Shown: one piece after another, positions 15,623-23,938 of the stretch | Numbering within the stretch: position 1 is the stretch's first letter | How the letters are laid out: the number at the start of each line of letters is the position of its first letter | NCBI RefSeq assembly: GCF_048269205.1 | Contig: NZ_JBLXJC010000001.1 | Location: 1,116,001-1,180,000, forward strand | Source: Emcibacter sp048269205 | GTDB lineage: Bacteria; Pseudomonadota; Alphaproteobacteria; Sphingomonadales; Emcibacteraceae | Reading direction: 5' to 3' | DNA length: 64,000 bases | The notes under the pieces: model-generated | Told to the model about the DNA's origin: nothing | Database searches by the model: none | Seen by the model: only the letters and a program-made list of their open reading frames with translations | Translations under genes and position numbers: made by a program

Positions 15623-16137
15623 TGAAAACCGGGCAGCTGCAACAATTGCGGACCATCCATGACCGGACCGCCGGGATGTTTCAGAACATTCCTGAAAGCC
15701 TGTATCTACTGCTCGGCAGACTGGGGATGGCCGGCATTTTCTGGCGTTCGGGCATGACCAAAATCACTTTTGAAAGTGATGTGGCCCATTTCTCCTTCGC
15801 CCAACTCGGCGCGGTCATCAGTCTGGACTGGTCGGTTTCCGACTTCACTTATATTCTGTTTGAAAATGACTATGCCCTGCCGTTTCTGTCACCTGAACTT
15901 GCGGCCCATTTGGCCATATTGGCGGAGCTTACTCTTCCGATTCTGCTTGTTCTGGGTGTTTTGACCCGCTTTTCCGCACTGGCCATACTGGGAATGACCC
16001 TTGTCATTCAGCTGTTTGTCTATCCCCATCTCTGGCCTGACCACAGTTTGTGGGCGGCAGTGCTTTTACTGCTGGTGGCGCGGGGGGGTGGGGCCTGGTC
16101 GCTGGATCGCCTGGTTGGCGGGATGCTGAGACGCTAG
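15622..16137 (+). CDS. DoxX family membrane protein of the bufferin operon
   Basis: A 171-residue DoxX-like protein with about four hydrophobic segments and the family motif GRLGMAGIFWRSGMTKI near residue 35, followed by FLSPELAAHLAILAELTLPILLVLGV and a C-terminal helix. It overlaps the bufC stop by one base (TGATG), with AAGGAAAGG just upstream. DoxX proteins accompany DUF2282/DUF692/DUF2063 operons in other Proteobacteria and are thought to act in membrane redox steps, but their role in bufferin function is not settled. The stop codon shares CTAG with the convergent gene. The first bufferin operon has no DoxX of its own. Confidence 0.88.
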   Translation: MKTGQLQQLRTIHDRTAGMFQNIPESLYLLLGRLGMAGIFWRSGMTKITFESDVAHFSFAQLGAVISLDWSVSDFTYILFENDYALPFLSPELAAHLAILAELTLPILLVLGVLTRFSALAILGMTLVIQLFVYPHLWPDHSLWAAVLLLLVARGGGAWSLDRLVGGMLRR

Positions 16138-16577
16138 TTGCCCTCTGTTTCGCCCCGCATGGCGCTGATCAGGGCCTCGAAAGGCAGGGTGACGCACTTG
16201 TGGCGGCTTTTATGTTCGGTCACCGGGGCAAAAATCGACAGTTCCTGCCATTTTTCCACAGGCCAGTCCGTCTCTTTCAGCGCCCCGCTTTCCAGTCCCT
16301 GTACCAGAAGGTCCTGGATATGCGTCAGGCTTTCCGCCGTCTCGCCCGGGGCTTTTTCCGCCAGCAGGGAGGCATTGGCCTGGCACAGCACGCAAGCCCT
16401 GGTTTCATGACCGAACAAGGCCAGTCTCTCACCTTCCATTTTCAGATGTACAGTGATTCTATCGCCGCACAGGGGATTATGAAGGGTGTAACTGGATTCC
16501 GACTCAGCGGGTCTGCCGTGCCCGGATGCCCGGGCGGCCTGTTGCAGGATAGCTTTCTGGTAGAGCTGATCGATCAT
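16134..16577 (-). CDS. SufU/IscU-like iron-sulfur cluster assembly scaffold
   Basis: A 147-residue protein of the NifU_N/SufU fold. The three ligand cysteines are visible: NPLCGDRITV (about residue 37), ACVLCQANASLL (two Cys near residue 61-64) and HKSRHKCVTLPFEAL (Cys near residue 127). This order and the Lys/Arg-rich RHKC segment are typical of SufU-type scaffolds or Zn-dependent sulfur acceptors. It acts in the cytosol in Fe-S biogenesis. The gene is convergent with doxX, the two sharing the CTAG at 16134-16137, and stands alone; no suf or isc genes are nearby. Confidence 0.82.
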   Translation of the reverse strand: MIDQLYQKAILQQAARASGHGRPAESESSYTLHNPLCGDRITVHLKMEGERLALFGHETRACVLCQANASLLAEKAPGETAESLTHIQDLLVQGLESGALKETDWPVEKWQELSIFAPVTEHKSRHKCVTLPFEALISAMRGETEGN

Positions 16578-16739
16578 CCTGTCTGCCTAAATGATCGCAA
16601 TTCCGATGTCCAGCATTTTTAAAACCGCAGAAATTCACAAATGAATACCGATTTTTTCCGGTTTCTCTTGATCTCGGGGGGCTTGTAAAAGTATGTAAGA
16701 GCGGAGCCTTTCCTGATCAGGGAAAATTGGGATAAATCT

Positions 16740-18359
16740 ATGGGAAGTGTAGTAAGTCAAATGGTAAGAACCCTCGCGCAAGGCATGGTCAAGAATTTTC
16801 TCGGCCATTCCCCGGAATGGTACAAGCTGACCATTATCGGTTTTTTGATACTTAATCCATTGTTATATTTTGTTCTCGGTGATCAGATCGGTCCCTATGC
16901 GGTCGGCTGGATTCTGGTGCTGGAGTTTATTTTTACGCTGGCGATGGCATTGAAATGCTATCCGCTTCTGCCGGGGGGGCTGCTGGCCCTGGAGGCCCTG
17001 TTCATGGGGCTCACCACGCCGGGCGGGGTGTATTACGAACTGAAGCATGGCCTTGAGGTGATTTTGCTTCTGGTCTTCATGGTGGCCGGCATCTACTTCA
17101 TGCAAAGCCTGCTGCTTTTCACCTTTACAAAGATACTTCTGAAGGTCCGTTCCAAAGTGGTTCTGTCCCTTCTGTTCTCTTTTGTTGCGGCATTTCTTTC
17201 GGCATTCCTGGATGCGCTGACCGTGACGGCGGTGATCATCACTGTGGCCGTTGGTTTCTATTCCATCTATCATAAGGTGGCGTCTGGAAAGCATTTCCAT
17301 CATGAACATGACCACTCCACTGACGACACGGTGGAGGAGTTGCACCGGTCTGACCTGGAACAGTTCCGGGCCTTCCTGCGCAGCCTGATGATGCACGCGG
17401 CCGTGGGTACGGCACTGGGTGGGGTTTGTACCATCGTGGGTGAACCTCAAAATCTGATCATCGGCGGTGTAGCTGGCTGGGACTTTATTGAATTCGCCAT
17501 TCGCATGGCACCGGTAACCGTGCCCGTACTCTTCAGCGGACTGATTACCTGCGTCCTGCTGGAGAAAACGGGTATTTTCGGATACGGTGTCAAACTGCCG
17601 GAAAAAGTGCTTCATATTCTTCAGGATTTTGATGCCGAACAGACTGCAAAGCGTACCAACAGCGAAAAGGCAGCACTGATTGCCCAGGCCATAGTTGCCC
17701 TCTGGCTGGTCATTGGCCTGATGTTGCATCTTGCTGCAGTGGGCCTGATCGGTCTTTCCGTTATTGTTCTGCTGACGGCCCTGAATGGTGTGACAGAGGA
17801 ACATCAGATCGGCAAATCCTTTGAAGAGGGACTGCCCTTTACTGCTCTTCTGGTGGTTTTCTTTGCCATTGTGTCTGTGATTAACGATCAGGGACTGTTT
17901 AAGCCGGTTATCAACTTTGTGCTTCATCTTGAAGATACGAAACAGATAGCAGGCTTTTATATAGCCAACGGGGTTTTGTCCGCCATCAGTGACAACGTCT
18001 TCGTGGCAACCGTCTATATTGGTGAAGTGCGCGATGCCCTGGTCAACGGCCTGATTGAACGGGATACCTTTGACCTGATGGCTGTGGCTATCAACACCGG
18101 GACCAATATTCCCAGTGTGGCTACACCTAACGGTCAGGCAGCATTCCTGTTCCTGCTCACCTCCGCGCTGGCGCCTCTGATCCGCCTCTCCTACGTGCGG
18201 ATGGTGATCATGGCGCTGCCCTATACAATCGTGATGTCCATTGTTGGGTTGCTTGCGGTTATGTATCTCCTGACGCCTGCAACCAACCATATGTATGATA
18301 ATCATATGATAACACATCATAGCGTTGCAGAGATCAATGGACAGGGGGAGGATCACTGA
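16740..18359 (+). CDS. nhaB: Na+/H+ antiporter NhaB
   Basis: A 539-residue membrane protein with about twelve hydrophobic segments and recognisable NhaB blocks: FLGHSPEWYKLTIIGFLILNPL at the start, LDALTVTAVIITVAVGFY, GTALGGVCTIVGEPQNLIIG, and VLSAISDNVFVATVYIGEV with INTGTNIPSVATPNGQAAFLF near the end. Length agrees with NhaB of other Proteobacteria (about 510-530). It exchanges internal Na+ for external H+ at the inner membrane and supports salt and alkali tolerance, in keeping with a marine host. A strong intrinsic terminator follows. Confidence 0.93.
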   Translation: MGSVVSQMVRTLAQGMVKNFLGHSPEWYKLTIIGFLILNPLLYFVLGDQIGPYAVGWILVLEFIFTLAMALKCYPLLPGGLLALEALFMGLTTPGGVYYELKHGLEVILLLVFMVAGIYFMQSLLLFTFTKILLKVRSKVVLSLLFSFVAAFLSAFLDALTVTAVIITVAVGFYSIYHKVASGKHFHHEHDHSTDDTVEELHRSDLEQFRAFLRSLMMHAAVGTALGGVCTIVGEPQNLIIGGVAGWDFIEFAIRMAPVTVPVLFSGLITCVLLEKTGIFGYGVKLPEKVLHILQDFDAEQTAKRTNSEKAALIAQAIVALWLVIGLMLHLAAVGLIGLSVIVLLTALNGVTEEHQIGKSFEEGLPFTALLVVFFAIVSVINDQGLFKPVINFVLHLEDTKQIAGFYIANGVLSAISDNVFVATVYIGEVRDALVNGLIERDTFDLMAVAINTGTNIPSVATPNGQAAFLFLLTSALAPLIRLSYVRMVIMALPYTIVMSIVGLLAVMYLLTPATNHMYDNHMITHHSVAEINGQGEDH

Positions 18360-18407
18360 TCCCGAATGGGCCGGTAAAAAGTCCAAAAAACAATTGAAAA
18401 TACAAGT

Positions 18408-18442
18408 AAAAGGCAGGGTTTCCGTAATCCTGCCTTTTCTTT
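18408..18442 (+). terminator. Intrinsic terminator after nhaB
   Basis: AAAAGGCAGG (18408-18417) and CCTGCCTTTT (18429-18438) form a 10-bp stem with an 11-base loop, followed by CTTT. It closes the nhaB transcript. Confidence 0.9.
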
Positions 18443-18569
18443 AGGTGTTTATAATATTTTTAAACCTATGGTTGGCCTTTCTATTAATACGTGCTATTAT
18501 TACAATTATTGAATTGAGAGTAATGTCCAAATTACCATTTGGGGAAAGCATACACGGGAAGTAGGTGCG

Positions 18570-19184
18570 ATGGAGTCAAGTGCTGCAGTTGGTGCGCAGG
18601 TAGGACTGGAAGAAAGCAACGGTTATGCCGGGGAAAAATCCGAGGAACAATCCGAGGAACAAAAAGCGCAGAAAATTCAGAATAATTCGGAACCTTTTGA
18701 AGAGGTGAACGGGGCTGTCAAATGGTTTGATGCCGTTAAGGGCTATGGTTTCCTGGATGCGGCTGATACCAAAGGCGATATTCTGATTCATTTTTCAATT
18801 TTGAAAGAGCTGGGGCGTAGATCCCTGCCAGAGGGCTGTACGGTCAAGTGTCTGTCCGCAGACCGGCCAAAAGGCCGTCAGGCAGTGAAAATCCTTGAAT
18901 ACGACCTGTCCACAGCCGTGGAGAAGGCTGATAATCCGGCCTCCCGCATTGACGAGAATATTGACATCAGCAAGCTTGAGTTTGTTGACGTGACGGTCAA
19001 ATGGTTTAACCGTGTGCGGGGCTACGGCTTCGTCAACCGTGGTGATGGCGGTCAGGATATCTTCATCCATATGGAGATTCTGCGTCATTTTGGCATGGAT
19101 CACCTGGTTCCGGGCCAGACGGTACAGGTTGCCATAGACGAGGGCGACCGTGGTCTCATGGTCAAGGCGATAAAGTCATCATGA
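18570..19184 (+). CDS. Double cold-shock-domain protein
   Basis: A 204-residue protein with two cold-shock domains. The N-terminal 48 residues are acidic and low-complexity (EEQ repeats). CSD1 covers about 50-115 (GAVKWFDAVKGYGFLDA, DILIHFSIL) and CSD2 about 135-203 (VTVKWFNRVRGYGFVNRGDGGQDIFIHMEIL). The RNP-1 (K-GYGF) and RNP-2 (DI-IH) motifs are present in both, though the CSD1 aromatic pattern is weaker. Tandem CSD proteins are typical of alphaproteobacteria and bind RNA or single-stranded DNA in cold or stationary-phase adaptation. A long leader of about 130 bases after the nhaB terminator fits cold-shock mRNA control. Confidence 0.9.
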   Translation: MESSAAVGAQVGLEESNGYAGEKSEEQSEEQKAQKIQNNSEPFEEVNGAVKWFDAVKGYGFLDAADTKGDILIHFSILKELGRRSLPEGCTVKCLSADRPKGRQAVKILEYDLSTAVEKADNPASRIDENIDISKLEFVDVTVKWFNRVRGYGFVNRGDGGQDIFIHMEILRHFGMDHLVPGQTVQVAIDEGDRGLMVKAIKSS

Positions 19185-19250
19185 GGTTCCTTGGTCTTGC
19201 CTTTTAATTGCCGGAATTTTCTGACATCCTGACAATAGAAGGGATGCCGG

Positions 19251-19796
19251 ATGAGTGAGAAATTTTTTCCTGTCATACAGAGACAAAAAGGCCGTTGGCC
19301 GCCAGTTGCATGCAACTGGCGGGCTTGGCACCTGTTGTGTTTGCTTTTTCTGCTGGTCTGCCCGCCTTTTTCGGCTTCCGCATATGATTTTGGAAATATA
19401 CGGGAAGCACAATCTCTGGTTGTGGTTTCTGACGCCGGGAAAGCCATCGAGTTCACGGTGGAAGTGGCGGCGACACCGTCGCACAGGGCCCAGGGGCTAA
19501 TGTATCGGGAATCAATCCCGGAAACCCACGGCATGCTTTTCCTGTTTGACCGGGTGGAGCCGGTGGCCATGTGGATGAAGAATACCTTCATCTCGCTGGA
19601 TATGTTGTTTGTGGATGAAAATGGCAAAATCGTCCATATCGCGAAATCGACCACGCCAATGTCGCTGTCACGTATTTCCTCCCGTTACCCGGTCAAGGCT
19701 GTTCTTGAAATCAGGGGAGGTCTCTCCGAAAAGCTGGGAATTGAGGCCGGCAACAGGCTGGTTCATGCCGCCTTTACCGGGCCGAATATGCCGTAA
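19251..19796 (+). CDS. DUF192 family exported protein
   Basis: A 181-residue protein with a long, basic N-terminal region, a hydrophobic signal (about residues 27-43, ending SASA) and a DUF192 domain (PF02643). Visible DUF192 motifs are TPSHRAQGLMYRESIPETHGMLFLF, MWMKNTFISLDMLFVDENGKI and VLEIRGG. It is predicted to be periplasmic or membrane-anchored; the family function is not settled. GAAGGG lies about eight bases before the ATG. A perfect 24-bp palindrome is embedded in the codons just before the signal core, which makes the N-terminus unusual. A later start would remove the palindrome but lacks a good ribosome site. Confidence 0.85.
   Translation: MSEKFFPVIQRQKGRWPPVACNWRAWHLLCLLFLLVCPPFSASAYDFGNIREAQSLVVVSDAGKAIEFTVEVAATPSHRAQGLMYRESIPETHGMLFLFDRVEPVAMWMKNTFISLDMLFVDENGKIVHIAKSTTPMSLSRISSRYPVKAVLEIRGGLSEKLGIEAGNRLVHAAFTGPNMP
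19299..19322. repeat. Perfect 24-bp palindrome inside the DUF192 gene
   Basis: CCGCCAGTTGCA is followed directly by TGCAACTGGCGG, giving a 24-bp perfect palindrome with no spacer. It lies in codons about 17-24, ahead of the signal peptide core. It could be a regulator site, a recombination site or a repetitive palindrome. Confidence 0.8.
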
Positions 19797-19930
19797 AGCC
19801 CCTGGCGACCCGGGTGCATTCATCTAAAAATCGGGAAACTACTGAAAAAAGCTTGCCCTTGCCGGGGTGATCAAGTATGAACCCGCAAGGCAGTTTCCGG
19901 GCTTTTCAGGTCGCGGGGCTGCATTTGACC

Positions 19931-20008
<78 letters not shown>

Positions 20009-20142
20009 CTTTTTCTCAAAATCTTTGCAAAATCGCGGGAGAAGTCTCTCCAAAGCCGCTACGGATGATTTTCTTCTTTTCCTTCCGGGGGCTTTGCGAT
20101 AAACAACTGTGAATGATTTAGCGAATGGTGACAGGTGATCAG

Positions 20143-20430
20143 ATGACAGTACGTATCTATAAACCGGCTAAAAACGCCATGCAGTCCGGGATGAGAAGAA
20201 CCGGTAATTGGGTGCTGGAATTCAGCCCCGAGCAGCACAAACACCTTGACCCGCTGATGGGCTGGACCGGTTCCGGTGACATGCACGGCCAGGTCAGGCT
20301 GAAATTCGACAGCCGCGAGCATGCGGTGGCCTATGCTGAAAAGCACGGTCTTGACTATCAGGTGATCGAGCCCCACGTGCGCAAGCCGCGCATCAAGTCC
20401 TATGCGGATGCTTTCGCCTACAAGGGATGA
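20143..20430 (+). CDS. NDUFS4-like ETC complex I subunit
   Basis: A 95-residue protein of the ETC_C1_NDUFS4 family (PF04800), the bacterial homologue of the accessory 18-kDa subunit of NADH:ubiquinone oxidoreductase. Diagnostic segments are VRIYKPAKNAMQSG at the start, WVLEFSP, DPLMGWTGSGDMHGQVRLKFDSREHAVAYAEKHGLDY and PRIKSYADAFAYKG at the end. I chose the ATG at 20143 over 20125 because AGGTGA lies 4-5 bases upstream and the family begins MTVRIYKP. It sits alone between two tRNA genes, as in many alphaproteobacteria. Alphaproteobacterial complex I carries this subunit as in mitochondria. Confidence 0.93.
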   Translation: MTVRIYKPAKNAMQSGMRRTGNWVLEFSPEQHKHLDPLMGWTGSGDMHGQVRLKFDSREHAVAYAEKHGLDYQVIEPHVRKPRIKSYADAFAYKG

Positions 20431-20444
20431 TCTGCAAAGACACA

Positions 20445-20521
20445 GGCTCCGTAGCTCAGCTGGATAGAGCAACTGACTTCTAATCAGTAGGTCGCAGGTT
20501 CGAATCCTGCCGGAGTCGCCA
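20445..20521 (+). tRNA. tRNA-Arg (anticodon TCT)
   Basis: A 77-base cloverleaf including CCA. The acceptor GGCTCCG pairs with CGGAGTC (one G-T), the anticodon stem ACTGA/TCAGT carries loop CTTCTAA reading TCT, and the T-loop is GTTCGAATC. Confidence 0.96.
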
Positions 20522-20529
20522 TCTTTATC

Positions 20530-20559
20530 AAAGCCCTCCTGTCGCCGGGAGGGCTTTTT
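20530..20559 (+). terminator. Intrinsic terminator after tRNA-Arg
   Basis: GCCCTCC (20533-20539) pairs with GGAGGGC (20548-20554), extended by AAA/TTT, followed by a T-run. It closes the tRNA-Arg transcript. Confidence 0.92.
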
Positions 20560-20660
20560 GCATCTAACCGCTTTCATCAACCGAAAAATTCATATTTTCT
20601 CCTGTTCAAATAAACCGGGGGCTATGCTAAAACGTATGTGTTACGAATAATTTCAACTGG

Positions 20661-21128
20661 ATGGGCAAAATGACAAAATTTAAACTGAACGGGGAATCCC
20701 GCACCTTTGATGGTGACGGGGAAATGCCGCTTCTGTGGTATCTCAGGGACGAAGCCGGGCTGACCGGCACAAAATTCAGCTGTGGTGTGGGCCAGTGCGG
20801 CGCCTGCACGGTGCATATCGGCGGCGAGGCCGTGCGCAGCTGTCTGACTTTCATGGGAGACCTGGAAGGCGAGAACGTCACCACCATTGAGGGCCTGTCC
20901 GAAAAAGGCGATCATCCGCTCCAGAAAGCCTGGGATGAGCATAATGTGCCCCAGTGCGGTTACTGCCAGTCCGGCCAGATCATGCAGGCTGCGGCCCTGC
21001 TCAGGGAAAATCCGAATCCCAGCGATGACGAGATCATCGAAGGCATGAACGGCAACCTCTGCCGTTGCGGCACCTATCAGCGGATTCGCAAAGCCATCAA
21101 ATCAGTAGCGGGGGGAGCATCAAAATGA
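20661..21128 (+). CDS. (2Fe-2S) subunit of an IorAB-like molybdenum oxidoreductase
   Basis: A 155-residue protein with two [2Fe-2S] clusters. The plant-type ferredoxin domain holds CGVGQCGACTVHIGGEAVRSC near residue 37-57. The C-terminal helical domain holds CGYCQSGQIMQ and GNLCRCGTYQRI. This is the small subunit of the xanthine-oxidase superfamily, and single-pair operons of this form are often named isoquinoline 1-oxidoreductase (IorAB) or aldehyde dehydrogenase. It transfers electrons from the molybdenum subunit encoded next, with which it overlaps by four bases. ATG at 20670 is an alternative start. True substrate unknown. Confidence 0.9.
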   Translation: MGKMTKFKLNGESRTFDGDGEMPLLWYLRDEAGLTGTKFSCGVGQCGACTVHIGGEAVRSCLTFMGDLEGENVTTIEGLSEKGDHPLQKAWDEHNVPQCGYCQSGQIMQAAALLRENPNPSDDEIIEGMNGNLCRCGTYQRIRKAIKSVAGGASK

Positions 21129-23380
21129 ACCAGATCACGCGACGTTCCATCCTCAAGGGCGCTGCCGCCGGCAGCCTTGTCCTGACCGCCACCACTGGCG
21201 GTTTCAGCATGACGAAGGTTTTCGCCGGGGAAGATAAAAACCTTTCCCCCAATCTGTTTGTGGTCATCGAACCCGACGGCACAGTGCTGATTACCGCCCA
21301 TCGCTCCGAAATGGGGCAGGGCAGTAAAACCGGCCTGCCGCAGATTGTCGCCGACGAACTGGGCGCAGACTGGTCCCGGGTGAAAATCATACAGGCCGAC
21401 GGGGACGAAAGGCTGGGCGACCAGAATACGGACGGCTCCCGCTCCGTACGCTGGAACTATACCCGCATGCGGGAAATGGGCGCCATGGGCCGCCTGATGA
21501 TGCAGCGCGCAGCGGCCCGGGAATGGGGTGTCGAGGCAAGCGCCGTCAAGGTGGCGAAGCACAGCCTTACCCATGGCAAGAAGAAGATGGATTTCGGTGA
21601 AGCGGCAAGCCTTGCGGCCAATGATCCGGTGCCCGCGGCGGAAGAGCTGACCTTCAAGTCGGAGAAGGATTTTACCTATATCGGCAAGCCGGTGAAGATT
21701 GTCGACCTGGAAGATATGGTGACCGGCAAGGCCATGTACGGTCAGGATATGAAAATTGACGGCATGCTTTATGCCCAGATTTCCCGTCCGCCGGTGCAGG
21801 GCGGAAAGGTGAAGTCCTTTAATGCCGCCGCCGCCCTCAAGGTTAAGGGCGTGGTTAAAGTGATCGAGATGCCTGGCGTGCAGGTGCCGACCATGTTCAA
21901 CCCGGTCGGTGGTGTCGCCGTGCTGGCCAACAGCACCTGGGCGGCCATGAAGGGGCGCGAGGCGCTGGAAATCGAGTGGGATAATGGCGGGGCTTCTCAT
22001 ATAAGCAGTGCCGACCTGCAGAAGGAAATGCTGGAAACCGCGAAACAGCCTGGCAGCTTCACAGGCCGTCACGACGGCGATGTGGACAAGGCGCTTGCGG
22101 CGGCAGACCGGGTCATTGAAGCCGACTACCAGATGCCTTATTACGCCCATGCGCCCATGGAGCCCCCTGCGGCGCTGGCCAATGTTTCCGAGAAGAGCGC
22201 GGAAGTCTGGGCCTGTGTGCAGGATCCCCAGTCCGTTCAGCAGGTTGTCGCCGGTACACTCGGTTTCATGACCACCGACAAGGACGGAAAGCCAACACCG
22301 GATAAATCAAAAGTCACGGTTCATGTGACTTTGCTCGGCGGTGCCTTCGGCCGGAAATCAAAAGGTGATTTCTGTGCGGAGGCTGCCTGGCTGTCGCGTC
22401 AGACCGGCAAACCGGTGAAAGTGGTCTGGAGCCGGGAAGATGACATTCGCCATGACTATTATCATGCCATCAGTGCCCAACATATGAAGGCGGGTCTGGA
22501 CAAGGATGGAAAAGTTACGGCCTGGAACCATAACACCGTGTTCCCGTCGATCCTGTCCATTTTCAATCCGGCGGCAGACCAGCCGTCACCGTTTGAAATG
22601 GGCATGGGGCAAGTGGACCTGCCCTATAATTTCCCGAATATCCGGATGACCTGCGGCAAGGCAAAAACCAATCTGCGTATCGGTTGGGTCCGCTCCGTGG
22701 CCAATATCCATCACGGATTTGCTGTTGCCTCCTTCCTTGATGAAGTGGCTCATGCGGCTGGCCGGGACCCGAAAGAATTTCTGCTGGACTATCTGTCCCC
22801 GGACCGGACCATTCCGGTGGATGATTTCATCGCCAAATTCAATTACGGGGAAAGCGGCAAGGATTATCCGTTCGAAACTGCCCGGCTGAAAAATGTACTC
22901 AAGCTCGCCGCTGACGGTGCCGGCTGGGGACGCAAGATGCCCAAGGGTCATGGTTTGGGCCTTGCCTGCCATTACAGCTTCCTGACCCATATCGGTGTGG
23001 TGGTGGAAGCCTCGGTCAAGGACGGCAAACTGTCTGTTCCCAAAGTGGATATTGCCATCGACTGTGGTCGCTATATCAACCCGGACCGGGTGAAATCGCA
23101 AATGGAAGGGGCCGTGATCTTTGCCCTGTCCCATGCACTTTATTCGGAAATCACCACGGAAGGCGGGGAAGTACAGCAGAGCAACTTCCATGATTATCAT
23201 CTTACCCGCATGGATATGGCGCCGGAGGTCACTGTGCATCTGGTGGATAGCAAGGACAAGCCGCGCGGGGTGGGTGAGCCTGGTGTGCCGCCGGTAACTG
23301 CCGCGCTCTGCAACGCCATCTTCGCCGCCACCGGCAAGCGCATCCGCAAGCTGCCGCTGGGTGAGCAGCTGGAAAGCTAA
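21125..23380 (+). CDS. Molybdopterin-binding subunit, xanthine dehydrogenase family (IorB-like), Tat-exported
   Basis: A 751-residue catalytic subunit that starts with a twin-arginine signal (TRRSILKGAAAG) followed by a hydrophobic stretch, so the folded enzyme is expected in the periplasm. It carries molybdopterin-cytosine-dinucleotide domain features: GRHDGDVDKALAAADRVIEADYQMPYYAHAPMEP, LLGGAFGRKSKGDF and GVGEPGVPPVTAAL, where the Glu of GVGEP is the usual base. The ATG at 21125 overlaps the small-subunit stop (ATGA). No cytochrome subunit, XdhC-like chaperone or MoCo gene is adjacent. Substrate could be an N-heterocycle or aldehyde; the sequence does not decide. Confidence 0.9.
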   Translation: MNQITRRSILKGAAAGSLVLTATTGGFSMTKVFAGEDKNLSPNLFVVIEPDGTVLITAHRSEMGQGSKTGLPQIVADELGADWSRVKIIQADGDERLGDQNTDGSRSVRWNYTRMREMGAMGRLMMQRAAAREWGVEASAVKVAKHSLTHGKKKMDFGEAASLAANDPVPAAEELTFKSEKDFTYIGKPVKIVDLEDMVTGKAMYGQDMKIDGMLYAQISRPPVQGGKVKSFNAAAALKVKGVVKVIEMPGVQVPTMFNPVGGVAVLANSTWAAMKGREALEIEWDNGGASHISSADLQKEMLETAKQPGSFTGRHDGDVDKALAAADRVIEADYQMPYYAHAPMEPPAALANVSEKSAEVWACVQDPQSVQQVVAGTLGFMTTDKDGKPTPDKSKVTVHVTLLGGAFGRKSKGDFCAEAAWLSRQTGKPVKVVWSREDDIRHDYYHAISAQHMKAGLDKDGKVTAWNHNTVFPSILSIFNPAADQPSPFEMGMGQVDLPYNFPNIRMTCGKAKTNLRIGWVRSVANIHHGFAVASFLDEVAHAAGRDPKEFLLDYLSPDRTIPVDDFIAKFNYGESGKDYPFETARLKNVLKLAADGAGWGRKMPKGHGLGLACHYSFLTHIGVVVEASVKDGKLSVPKVDIAIDCGRYINPDRVKSQMEGAVIFALSHALYSEITTEGGEVQQSNFHDYHLTRMDMAPEVTVHLVDSKDKPRGVGEPGVPPVTAALCNAIFAATGKRIRKLPLGEQLES

Positions 23381-23386
23381 ATTGCA

Positions 23387-23803
23387 TTAATCGGAGGAGC
23401 CGTAGAGCTCCTCCGGTGATTTTTCCACCACGGCAATTTCTTCAAGGCCCTCTTCAGTGACTTCTGTATAGAAACAGGTCCGTCGCCCGGTATGGCAGGC
23501 CACACCCTTTTGGTCGACCAGCAGCAACAGCGTATCGCCATCACAGTCGATGCGGAAATTCTTGAGCGTCTGCACCTGGCCCGAGCTTTCCCCCTTACGC
23601 CACAATCCTTTCCGGGAACGGGAATAATAGCAGACCCGGCCTGTGCTCAGGGTCTCGCTGACCGCCTCCCGGTTCATCCAGGCCATCATCAGCACTTCAC
23701 CCGTGTCATGCTGCTGGGCAATGGCGGGCACAAGGCCGGCGTCATTGAAGGTGATGGCTGTAAGGGTCTTCTCGATAATGTTGACGGAGAGGGGAAAGGT
23801 CAT
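23387..23803 (-). CDS. hisI: Phosphoribosyl-AMP cyclohydrolase
   Basis: A 138-residue HisI. The family signature is clear: VLMMAWMNREAVSETLSTG, YYSRSRKGLWRKGESSGQ, and the metal-binding set IDCDGDTLLLLVDQKGVACHTGRRTCFY with Cys and Asp residues for Zn2+ and Mg2+. It opens the purine ring of phosphoribosyl-AMP, the third step of histidine synthesis, in the cytosol. Length matches stand-alone HisI, not the fused HisIE. It is transcribed away from zur and convergent with the molybdenum oxidoreductase; no other his gene is nearby. Confidence 0.96.
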   Translation of the reverse strand: MTFPLSVNIIEKTLTAITFNDAGLVPAIAQQHDTGEVLMMAWMNREAVSETLSTGRVCYYSRSRKGLWRKGESSGQVQTLKNFRIDCDGDTLLLLVDQKGVACHTGRRTCFYTEVTEEGLEEIAVVEKSPEELYGSSD

Positions 23804-23905
23804 GGGCGGTTACCGGTTTCTAAAGTCAATAAATTTCAATTCTGCCAGGTTCAATTAGGCTGCGGGGCTTGAATTTGGTTGCGTATCAGGCCACTATTAC
23901 CTAAA

Positions 23906-23920
23906 TGTTATGCCATAACA
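23906..23920. promoter_or_regulatory. Zur box upstream of zur-znuCB
   Basis: TGTTATG-C-CATAACA is a perfect 7-1-7 inverted repeat located 18 bases before the zur ATG. It matches the GTTAT...ATAAC form of Zur operators known from alphaproteobacteria. It should let Zur repress its own operon, including znuC and znuB, when zinc is plentiful. It also lies in the hisI-zur divergent region. Confidence 0.8.
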
Positions 23921-23938
23921 ATACAAGAACGGCCACAA

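Noticed and set aside
16863..18386. 507-codon frame antisense to nhaB
   Set aside because: Rich in His, Gln and Arg as expected from the complement of a membrane protein gene; no fold evidence.
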